Source of the DNA: Sialis fuliginosa
Lineage: Eukaryota; Arthropoda; Insecta; Megaloptera; Sialidae
Length of the DNA: 64,000 nucleotides
Assembly (NCBI GenBank): GCA_961205875.1
Contig: OY540816.1
Span: 23,834,743-23,898,742, forward strand
Direction: 5' to 3'
The notes below the pieces were generated by a model, which saw only the letters and a program-made list of their open reading frames with translations, ran no database searches and was not told the origin of the DNA. A program made the position numbers and the translations under genes. Positions 48,557 to 58,360 of this stretch are shown in pieces. Position 1 is the first letter of the stretch. Each line of letters begins with the position of its first letter.

Positions 48557-50383
48557 CTGCGCACTGCCCGCCCAAACATTCCACCCCGCACGGTTACAAA
48601 AACACAGACACGCAATTCAATTATTTAATACACGTGATCGAACCTCTTGTTGTTTTTAGAGCAGCGTTTCTCATAAATGTTATTTGTCCAGTCCCCGGAT
48701 CAAACAACTCACTATATTTACTGTTTGATGGGGACGTTGAGAAACGTTGGCATGTATTTCAAGTATTACCGAACAAATATCACTAAAAATAAATGTGGTT
48801 TTATTGTAAATTGTGAAAATATTCACTTATTAATGTTGTCTTTTTGTAATTGGAATTTTATAAGGTCTGGTCGTTTGCCTAACGTTTTTTGTATCATCGT
48901 AAAACGGACCCTAATTATTTTTTTTTAATTGTAAATGTACTTGTTGTTTATTTTTTTTTTTTTATATTGTATTTATTTATTTATGTTACGTTTGCTATAT
49001 TCAGTTGTCTGAAAGAATAACTCAATTTTTAGCAAATAAAAATTTATTTACATACATGTGATCATAAAGTCTCCGTTCTTGACTTTGATGGGGCCTGTTT
49101 TTTTTTGTATTCGATTGAAAGTATATTTTCATATTAATTAATCAAATGTTTTTCATAGGCTCTATTTTTATTTTTAATTCAAAATAAAGAGAGACAATGT
49201 TTTTTTTTTTAAACGACACTTTTTTCTGCAACAGGGGTGGAAGAACTCGTGTTTTGTCTCTATGCCTTACTATTAAGATATAAACTTATGCTAATATCAA
49301 AATAAAATAAAACACGTTAAAAAAATTTTATAAAAAAAATAATTGAAAAAAAAATTTCGATTGGAATATTTTTTTTGTTTTTTTTTATTTGAAAAAAAAA
49401 AACGCATTGTACTTGAGAAACTGATTAGTGGTATATTATGTTACTAATAAGTTTTAAGGCAATTAATTTTGTAGCTTTTACGTCTGAAAAAAAAAAGAAA
49501 AAAAAACAAACACTGTTTTAAAGATTTAACCGTTACTGTTTCAATATTCAATAATATGTTTATAGTCGTACAGAATGCGTTGTAAGTAATCTGGCAAAGT
49601 TGCCCAACGATTGCAAGAGAACAGTATCTGTGCCGTAGAACCTTGCGGTCGTAGAGTGACGTTTAATGCATTTAGTATTTAACCTCTGCATGTTTCTTTT
49701 GTTGATCTACAGACGACAATACTAAATAAAAACTCTGCAAAATTTGACAAATACTAATATTTTGAGATGTGTTGCCATCTGTTGATAATCAAAAGAAATA
49801 AGTTAATATATGAGCAAAATATACTATATTTATAATGTATTTCTCTCCGTGCATACAATACCTATATTATATTATTATGTAACAATATTAAAAATATATA
49901 CTTGATAAAGATGGAATAAAATATTTGTTTACGACTTGTTTTTTTATTCACATGTTTGACAACATTCAGAAACTTCAGATTGGTCTCAAAACGTGCGTTA
50001 TACTGTCTAGTATCATGTATTGAAATTTCAAACCGTTCCGATGGATACTTTAATAATTACAACTCTTTAAAACCGAGTGTATGTAAATTTGAGATATTTG
50101 GATAAAAAATTCTAGTATGTATTGTTTAGTGACATAGAACTCTGAAATTATAAATCACACAAACTTCAGGCTGCTCTCAAAATGTTTGCCATACAATTTA
50201 GTATCATGTATTCAAATTTCAAAATGATTCCGATGGATAGTTTATTAATTACAGACCTTTAAGTAAAGTTGAGTTAATTGAATTATTCCAGAAAGCAGGT
50301 GGAGGTGGTAATGTTTGTCCGTTGCTAGGCAACCGCTCTATGTTTACAAAGCAAATACAAAAAGATAAGTATTCCAAATTATT
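48557..50383. other. 3' flank of TPD52 gene and spacer
   Basis: No gene is supported. The first 480 bp are probably 3' untranslated sequence (AATAAA near 49036). AT-rich homopolymer runs follow at 49120-49510. 49560-49700 is more mixed in composition (aatctggcaaagttgccc, atctgtgccgtagaacc) and might be conserved, but I recognise nothing in it. Two diverged copies of the dispersed ~130-bp repeat lie at about 49975-50070 and 50130-50260. Confidence 0.45.
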
Positions 50384-50874
50384 ATGACATCTAAGAAAGA
50401 ACTATTGGATGGTAATTTGTATATTATTAAATTAAATAATACGTAAATAAATAACTTTAAATTGTTTCCAGCCGTGAAGGAAGCGTTACAGAAAGATGGA
50501 CATTTAGGTAAAATCAGGGCAGAATTACGCACGGCTGTTCTCAACGTGCTGGAAAATAAAAACACAAACTATGCAAAGCCGAAAGTGTTTGACGAGAATG
50601 AACTTATCAACAACCTAATCAGGGAATATCTGGAATGGAACGGTTACAAATACACGGCGCAAATGTTAATAGCAGGTAGAATGTTTTTAAATGGTAGTTT
50701 GTATTTATTAATTAATTAATATAATATAATATTTCAGAATCAGGACAATCAATGAGACCGACTCCTCGAAGAGAACTGAGCTATGAACTGGGCGTAAGCG
50801 ACGACCAGAGAACCGAACAGTTGCCGTTTCTCTACAGCATTTTATCAACATTTAAAAACAGATCTAACGTTTAA
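50384..50874 (+). CDS. CEP20: CEP20/FOPNL, centriolar LisH protein
   Basis: Exons 50384-50411, 50472-50675 and 50738-50874 (TAA) give 122 residues. The start MTSKKELLDAVKEALQKDGH, then IRAELRTAVLNVLEN, matches the N-terminus of the FOP/FOPNL family. A LisH motif follows (NELINNLIREYLEWNGYKYT, AQMLIAES). Then come PTPRRELSYELGV and the short end QLPFLYSILSTF, typical of FOPNL. The human protein has about 174 residues, so this one lacks the longer tail. CEP20 acts at centriolar satellites and basal bodies in cilium assembly. The next gene starts 270 bp downstream on the same strand. Confidence 0.92.
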
Positions 50875-51144
50875 TAATTAATTATGTATTTATAACGATT
50901 TGTTCAAATTCAAATTTGTAAATAAATAAATAACGTATTCTAGTTACCTATGGAATAAAATCAAATGTATTTTGTTTGACATTTTGAATGTTTTGTTTAT
51001 TTTATTAGGTTTAAATCTTGTGTATAAAATATGGCAGGAATAACTGCAATTGCTGTTTTGGCTGCATTACATATGTTTATTTTAGTCACTGTGTTTTACA
51101 GGGATTTATAAATTTTACTATTGAAATTAAACAAAATTGCAATC

Positions 51145-52089
51145 ATGGACGGGGAAGATCCTGTCAAGTTGTACAATCTCATTAATGATATAAACCGATC
51201 GGATATTTCATTAATAGAATTTATTACTTTGGTGTCGCCGTATACAAGAGACAAAGGTAAATATTTTATCTTTTTATTGTTTATTTGATTTATAATTTGT
51301 ATTTTATATAGTCTAGTTTCACGTGTTAAAATTTCAAACCCATTTAGTGAATCGTTTAGTAGTTACAGTCCATTATGTAATGTTATTGTGAAAAATAGTA
51401 TAATCAAGTACAAAAAATTACACAGGTAAAGCTTTGCGTCAAGTTATGGGCGACGATTTAAACTCCTACCGAAGAATGGTCGACAGAATCTACGAAGAGA
51501 AAATATCAGACACCGGCACCGTCTTAGCAAACGAACAACAAGACATCGAAACAAAACTAAACGACGAAATCAATGACCTACGACAAGAGATAGCGAGAAC
51601 AATGGACAATCTACTGATAATACATCCTGAGTTTGACTTGAATCAATATTACAAGAAACCCGAGGCCTATTTAAAACATCTGTTCCCGGTCCCTGAAAAC
51701 CTAAAGGAGACGCTACTCGCGCAGAGAGAGAAGGAGCTCCAGCACAAGCTGCACTGGCTACGCAAGGAAGGCATGCGTCTGCAAAGCGAGAACCTCAAAC
51801 TGCAGAGCACCGTTGAGAAATACAGAGATGTTAATTTTGAAAAGGCGCAGGAACAGGCACTTACGGAAAGGACTGCGATGCTTCAGAGACAGGATTTGGA
51901 GAAGGCGACGTCTAATTTACAGGGACAGTAAGTTTTAAACTTTTGCTTCGGAACCGTTTGTTTTTTGAATTGTTAATTAACTGTTTGTTTCTTTTTTATT
52001 TAAGATTGAATTATTTCGAAAGAGATATTGAAGCACTCAGGATACAAAAGAGGATAAAGAGAAGATTGTTTCAAGAAAAGTACTTTTGA
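51145..52089 (+). CDS. Coiled-coil protein, not recognised
   Basis: Exons 51145-51256, 51426-51927 and 52005-52089 (TGA) join in frame to give 232 residues. It begins MDGEDPVKLYNLINDINRSD, then ISLIEFITLVSPYTRDKGKA. From about residue 60 on it is highly charged and helical, with heptad-like stretches (EQQDIETKLNDEINDLRQEI and ENLKLQSTVEKYRD). A short non-helical break contains HPEFDLNQYYKKPEAYLKHL. I do not recognise the family. It lies 270 bp after CEP20 and 255 bp before a DUF4485-like gene, all on one strand, which suggests, but does not show, a role at the centriole or cilium. Confidence 0.82.
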
Positions 52090-52344
52090 TTTATTGTTTA
52101 TTTATGAAAGCAAATTTATGTATTATTTATTTTAAAATATACTTTACACATTAATTCAATTTTTATTGATTCCATGTATCTTTACGGGACACCACAAAAG
52201 AAAGAAAGTTAGTAATTTTTAATTGAAATTGTTTATGATTAATTTATAATCAAGGATGCCTTTGATTTTAATTAAATGTCATTGTGGAACAAAAATCTAA
52301 CAGCAAAATTATTTATAATAATGTCACATTCCTAAAATTTTAAA

Positions 52345-53230
52345 ATGGGTGATCTCATAGAAGATTTAAATTATGATTGTAACTATAACATATTTCTGTG
52401 TAAATCTATTCTCTCTGGCTTGCCGTCGGTAGCAGGTAAACTTATCAATAAATAAATAAAAGTTAATTATAACCAAGTGACATTTACAATTAATCAGATC
52501 GTCAGAAAGTTATAAGATGGATGAGAAAACTGTTGACTTGCAACCGCAGCATCGAAGAAATGAGATTACGTAACGAATTCTTATACGTCTTGGTGTTGAA
52601 CGTTCAAAACGGTGAACTGCAGCCTCCGTTTACTGAAAACCCAGGACCCGGACCTTTATCTTCTCAATTATTGGTACGTACTTGTAATTAAATGTCAACC
52701 GACGATTAATGTAAATACATTAATTAACAGCCGATAGCGCCAACGACAACGACCGAAATGGACACTAAAATAATAAACGAAGTGAATGCGGCTAAGCCAC
52801 CTAAGCCTATGATCTATCAGAATTCTCCAGACGGCGGGGCTTTCCTGGCAGCCCAACCTGTCCCTCGCTGCGGAGCCTTTTGTTATTTAGCTGTCGTCAG
52901 TCGATCTGATAAAACCAGGTTCGTTTTGATTTAGTTTCAATTACATACTTCAAACACGGTATTTTAACTTTTGTACTCAGCGGTGGAAGTCCAGAGAACA
53001 CATTACTGGCGCAGCAAATCAGTCAACTGTTGCCTGAAGATATGCAGGACTTTAGTAACTCGAGACGGTCCAGTAAACCTCTGAATAGCTCCAATCAGGG
53101 ACAGAAGTCCCCGATGGTCAGGTTCTCTGAGAAGTCTGATGCCAGGTCTCCGACGCGGCCTCCCAAGTCTCCTACGAAGGCACCGCCCAAGGCGCCGCCT
53201 GCCGACACTCCGGATGCAAACAATGAATAG
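52345..53230 (+). CDS. DUF4485-like protein
   Basis: Exons 52345-52435, 52498-52673, 52731-52918 and 52981-53230 (TAG) join in frame to give 234 residues. The N-terminal 90 residues fit the DUF4485 pattern as I remember it: ILSGLPSVADRQKVIRWMRK, then LRNEFLYVLVLNVQNGELQP and PFTENPGPGPLSSQLL. This domain occurs in centrosomal coiled-coil proteins such as CEP112. The middle (DGGAFLAAQPVPRCGAFCYL) is unfamiliar. The C-terminus is Ser/Pro/Lys-rich (RSPTRPPKSPTKAPPKAPP) and probably disordered. There is no long coiled coil here, unlike CEP112, so it is not simply that protein. Confidence 0.8.
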
Positions 53231-54089
53231 ATGCGGGAAGATATTAGATTGTTGTAATACATTTTATATGTTACTGTGGAGATTTTTTTACTTTTTATAT
53301 CATTTATATTAAAAAATTGCGGTCATTGAAATTACGTTATTTTTATTTTTGTTTCAGCATTACTAGTTATTGTTATTTTTGTAGCTACCGTCCTATATTT
53401 GTGATTGTTTTTACGGTTCTCAAGAGAACTAGGAAACCTTATAGTTTTACACTGTCCGTCTGTTTGTATGTGACAGCCCTCGCAAAAAAAATTCAGTGAT
53501 AAAAACTAAAATTTCTAATTGAAAAATCTAAAAAAGGTTAGTAATTCAGAAAAAAAAACTTACTGGAAAAAATTTCTCAGGGGGGCCGCCAACTTGACAG
53601 AATATGGAGGCCATGATTTTTGTAGTTTGAATAGAAATAAATCGTAGAATTTGAAATAATTATCTTATTTAATTAAAATACTGTATGTGTTTAATATTAT
53701 ATGTATTTTATTTATTGTACCTTTTTTTAATTACATATATTTTTTACCTACTTTAAAATACTTCAAAAAAACATAATTCAAATATAATAGTCATTTTTGT
53801 TAAAATAATTAAAATAATAAAATAGATGGATAATATGTCCCCATGTTCGGTGACATAGAACTCTGTAACTACAAATCACACATACTTCAGAACAGTCTTA
53901 AAATGCGCGTTACATTCTCTAGTTTTGCGTATTCATATTTTAAATCATTTCGATGTATTATTTATTAGTTATAGCCGTTTAGGTAAAGAGCAAATATTTA
54001 AAATTTAATTTACTGCATTAGAAATTAATTAAAAACGAGTAAGTAAGAGTCTTTAAGTAAAGTCTTTACAGTTGTAAATAAGGTGTTAG
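53231..54089. other. Spacer before the satellite
   Basis: No gene is supported. A copy of the dispersed ~130-bp repeat lies at 53850-53975 (gtgacatagaactctgtaac...gatgtattatttattagtta). The rest is AT-rich and without visible structure, apart from a short ggggggccgcc motif at 53580. Confidence 0.5.
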
Positions 54090-55925
54090 TGTTTTTGCAA
54101 ATTATCTCGTAAAATATTAATTTTACATTAAAATGTTAAATGACAATCTTGTAGAGAATTAAATTCTCTACATTTGCTTCCATAGGCGTCGTTCTGTACG
54201 ACCAATATTTTACGAGTTACAGTGCCGTCATTTTTTTTAAAAGTAGTTTTTGCAAATTATCTCGTAAAATATTCGTTTTACATAAAAATGTTAAATGACA
54301 ATCTTGTAGAGAATTAAATTCTCTACATTTTCTTCCATAGCGTCGTTCTGTACGACCAATAATTTACGAGTTACAGCGCCGAAAAGTTTTTAAAAAGTAG
54401 TTTTTGCAAATTATCTCGTAAAATATTAATTTTACATAAAAATGTTAAATGACAATCTTGTAGAGAATTAAATTCTCTACATTTGCTTCCATAGGCGTCG
54501 TTCTGTACGACCAATAGTTTACGAGTTACAGCGCCGAAAAGTTTTTAAAAAGTAGTTTTTGCAAATTATCTCGTAAAATATTAATTTTACATAAAAATGT
54601 TAAATGACAATCTTTTAGAGAATTAAATTCTCTACATTTTCTTCCATAGGTGTCGTTCTGTGCGACCAATAGTTTACGAGTTACAGCGCCGAAAAGTTTT
54701 TAAAAAGTAGTTTTTGCAAATTATCTCGTAAAATATTAATTTTACATAAAAATGTTAAATGACAATCTTGTAGAGAATTAAATTCTCTACATTTTCTTCC
54801 ATAGGCGTCGTTCTGTACAACCAATAGTTTACGAGTTACACGGCCGAAAAGTTTTTAAAAAGTAGTTTTTGCAAATTATCTCGTAAAATATTAATTTTAC
54901 ATAAAAATGTTAAATGACAATCTTGTAGATAATTAAATTCTCTACATTTGCTTCCATAGGCGTCGTTCTGTACGACCAATAGTTTACGAGTTACAGTGCA
55001 GAAAAGTTTTTAAAAAGTAGTTTTTGCAAATTATCTTGTAAAATATTGATTTTACATAAAAATGTTAAATGACAATCTTGTAGATAATTAAATTCTCTAC
55101 ATTTGCTTCCATAGGCGTCGTTCTGTACAACCAATAGTTTACGAGTTACAGCGCCGAAAAGTTTTTAAAAAGTAGTTTTTGCAAATTATCTCGTAAAATA
55201 TTAATTTTACATAAAAATGTTAAATGACAATCTTGTAGAGAATTAAATTCTCTACATTTGCTTCCATAGGCGTCGTTCTGTACGACCAATAATTTACGAG
55301 TTACAGCGCCGAAATGTTTTTAAAAAGTAGTTTTTGCAAATTATCTCGTAAAATATTAATTTTACATAAAAATGTTAAATGACAATCTTGTAGATAATTA
55401 AATTCTCTACATTTGCTTCCATAGGTGTCGTTCTGTGCGACCAATAGTTTACGAGTTACAGCGCCGAAAAGTTTTTAAAAAGTAGTTTTTGCAAATTATC
55501 TCGTAAAATATTAATTTTACATAAAAATGTTAAATGACAATCTTGTAGATAATTAAATTCTCTACATTTTCTTCCATAGGCGTCGTTCTGTACGACCAAT
55601 AGTTTACGAGTTACAGCGCCGAAAATTTTTTAAAAAGTAGTTTTTGCAAATTATCTCGTAAAATATTAATTTTACATAAAAATGTTAAATGACAATCTTG
55701 TAGAGAATTAAATTCTCTACATTTGCTTCCATAGGCGTCGTTCTGTACGACCAATAGTTTACGAGTTTCAGCGCCGAAAAGTTTTTAAAAAGTAGTTTTT
55801 GCAAATTATCTCGTAAAATATTGATTTTACATTAAAATGTTAAATGACAATCTTGTAGAGAATTAAATTCTCTACATTTGCTTCCATAGGCGTCGTTCTG
55901 TACGACCAATAATTTACGAGTTGAT
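54090..55925 (+). repeat. 155-bp satellite array, 12 copies
   Basis: Twelve head-to-tail units start near 54090, 54246, 54400, 54553, 54704, 54858, 55014, 55167, 55326, 55480, 55635 and 55792, so the period is about 155 bp. Each reads tttttgcaaattatctcgta, aaatattaattttac, aaatgttaaatgacaatctt, a near-palindrome tagagaattaaattctcta, ttccataggcgtcgttctgt, acgaccaatagtttacgagt and tacagcgccgaaaagt. Copies differ by a few percent (gagaat or gataat; ttgctt or tttctt), so the array is fairly young or homogenised. It sits between two gene ends: the DUF4485-like gene and DFFB both end toward it. Confidence 0.95.
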
Positions 55926-56122
55926 GTATTTAACAATTCATTCAAATGATTTAAAATATGAATATAACACTTTAAGACCATTCCCAAATCAATATTTCCA
56001 CAGTTGCTAAAAAGCGTAACATTTAAGTCAATAATAATGATATTATATTATACTATTTTTTTTAAATTCCTTACAATATAATCGACTACACATCTAATAA
56101 CATCGTTTATATAACATTTAAG

Positions 56123-57594
56123 TTACGCTACTGCGTATTCACAATCATTAATTTCACATTCCCTACCTATTTTAACAATATTATAACTAGACACAGCCGT
56201 CGTATGCTTTCTCTTATCGTGACAGACGATATGCACTAATTTCAAATTCTCTGTCGTAAACAGATGCTTGAACACTTTCTCATAATCGACTCGCTCATTT
56301 TTACCACTCTCTAAAATAGCCGGTATGATAAACCTGGACTTCTCGACTCCGTGATCCAAGTTCCACGTTTGAAATACAATCCTAGACTCGCGGTTTTCGT
56401 AAGGATTGATCTGATGTTTTGGCGAGCTGTCGCAGTAGCTCTTGTCCCAACGTCCCTGACACATAAACGTACCTTCTCTGTTACACAGAGACTTCAGCTC
56501 GTTGTCGCCCGACGAGTGACATCTACGGTCAAAATAACAACCGAAATTATTGACTCGTTTCAGTTCTTGTTTTAAATAATCTAAAAGCAAACGTCTATCG
56601 TGGAAGTTGAATTTTTCCAAGTCGTCTTTCGCTTTGTAGAAGTAGCTTTTTATTCTGTCTTGAGAACGCCGGAATAGGTATTCTTCTTTTGTTTTTGAAC
56701 GAGTGTCGAGACCTGTATATAAAAATATTTAATTATTAATATTTTTTAACTATTTTATCTCAATTCAACACCCTGTGTATTTTTTATGTAGGTATGTTCA
56801 GGCATAGCTGCAATGATTTTTTGTTTTTTTGAAAGAGTATACTTCCGAGGTGGTCCCATATAAATTTCATCAGAATCTGACCATGGACTTTGATGATACG
56901 TCATTCAAAAATGAAAAATAAAAAACTTAAAGAAAAAATAAATGAAACCGACTTAAAAAACTTATTTTATACTTTTCAGTGTTTTTGGGATTTTTGTTTG
57001 AAAAAGTTTTTTATTATTTGTGCTGTTTTTGTTTTGTTTTTTTACCTTGGAACCATTCAGGATGTTCACTTCTCGTACTTAACATTGCTTTGTTTGTATC
57101 TGCATTATTTAATATTTTCGTCAATTCATGAACTTTATTATTCAATTCTTCGAGTAAATATTTTTTCACTTTCTCACCGACGGTTAAATACTGTATATTT
57201 ATATTGCGTATAGTTTTATACAATAGTTCTGCATCTGTCATAAATTAAAACGGAATATTATGTATATAATATGATATTTTTCAATTTTTTTACATACCAG
57301 TGATAGCAGATTTATTTTGTTCAACCCATATCAATACGGTTTGCGATGGAAGCGTTGAAAAATAATCCTCGGTGTCTACTTTTGTTCCGTCTGCTAATTG
57401 AAAATCAAACTGCCCGATATCACCCTAAAATAATTATCAAAAATTAAATTTATGAATAAAACATTAAATCGAAAAATTACCACAAGTGCTTCAAACTTTT
57501 TTCTTGTTTTATTTATAAGATCTTCTAAACTTTTTGCAGCTATTCCCATTTTAAATTTACGTTCTGCATCTGACACTTTATATCCTTTTAACAT
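56123..57594 (-). CDS. DFFB: Caspase-activated DNase (DFF40/CAD)
   Basis: Exons 57481-57594 (ATG), 57298-57424, 57046-57234 and 56123-56712 (TAA) join in frame to give 339 residues, against about 338 in human. CAD cuts chromatin between nucleosomes in apoptosis after its inhibitor ICAD/DFF45 is cleaved by caspases. The N-terminal CIDE-N domain is clear (GYKVSDAERKFKMGIAAKSL, GDIGQFDFQLADGTKVDTED). HPEWFQG matches the hinge. The nuclease region has CYFDRRCHSSG, FMCQGRWDKSYC, INPYENRESRIVFQTWNLDH and LVHIVCHDKRKH, which include the histidine-rich active site; the expected His residues are present, so it looks intact. The first coding exon begins exactly at the ATG after a cag acceptor. A non-coding exon may end at the donor near 57672. 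Confidence 0.95.
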
Positions 57595-58360
57595 CTGAAA
57601 TAAAAGATTGTTTAAACAACAAATTAATTTAATAATTAATCAAAAATAAATTTAATGTTTTATTTACTCACCTTTGATGATTTTCAATGTTTATTTTAAT
57701 TCAACAATAACTTTATTTACATTACCTAAATATTAATATTGCTTACGAATCACTTTTCATTAAAAATAACCTGATGACTTTTTGTCAAATATCACATTTA
57801 CATTAATTTATTTATTTTAATACGTTCAAAATAATTATTTTTATGTTTATCTTTAGCCTGAATATATTTTGTTAGAGCATCATAAAGACGTCCGACGCGG
57901 AACATATAAAACGCCTTTTTGTATTGTTTGGGTTCCTTTCCAGACATATAGGTTAAGGTCTTATATAAATTCAAGGTTAAGCTAATCAATATATGGATTT
58001 TAGCTTCCAGACGGGTAAAAAACGCATATATGTATATATATATGCTAAAACCATAATATTTATTGTTCAGTGGCCAAAACGGGTTGTTCGAAATAAAACG
58101 TTACAAATTAAAACTTGACAGACAAAAGTCACTCACTTCGGAAAGGGAAAATCATAATATTTATTATTTGTTGCGTTTATGTGTCCGCATTATTTTATTA
58201 ATTTTTTTTTTGGGAGGGGGGGGGGGGGATGTGGGTCATAGATTTTATTAAAATAGGAGATACTTATTTATAATTATAAAAAATAACAACCCAACTTTCT
58301 TGAAGTAAAAAACTTTTCAATCGGTATAAAAAACATTTATTTATTAAAATATAACATTTT
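57595..58360. other. Spacer between DFFB and TRMT1
   Basis: Contains the probable 5' untranslated exon of DFFB (donor AAAG then gtgagt near 57672 on the minus strand), a possible short frame (listed) and a poly-G run at 58213-58229. The rest shows nothing recognisable. Confidence 0.45.
57798..57947 (-). CDS. Possible 49-residue small protein
   Basis: From ATG 57947 the frame reads MSGKEPKQYKKAFYMFRVGR, then LYDALTKYIQAKDKHKNN, ending at TAA. The sequence is basic and amphipathic rather than the Phe/Ile/Asn-rich type of chance frames here. It lies about 200 bp upstream of the DFFB first coding exon, on the same strand. I recognise no family. An in-frame earlier ATG (57989) adds 14 residues. 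A chance frame is quite possible. Confidence 0.25.
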   Translation of the reverse strand: MSGKEPKQYKKAFYMFRVGRLYDALTKYIQAKDKHKNNYFERIKINKLM

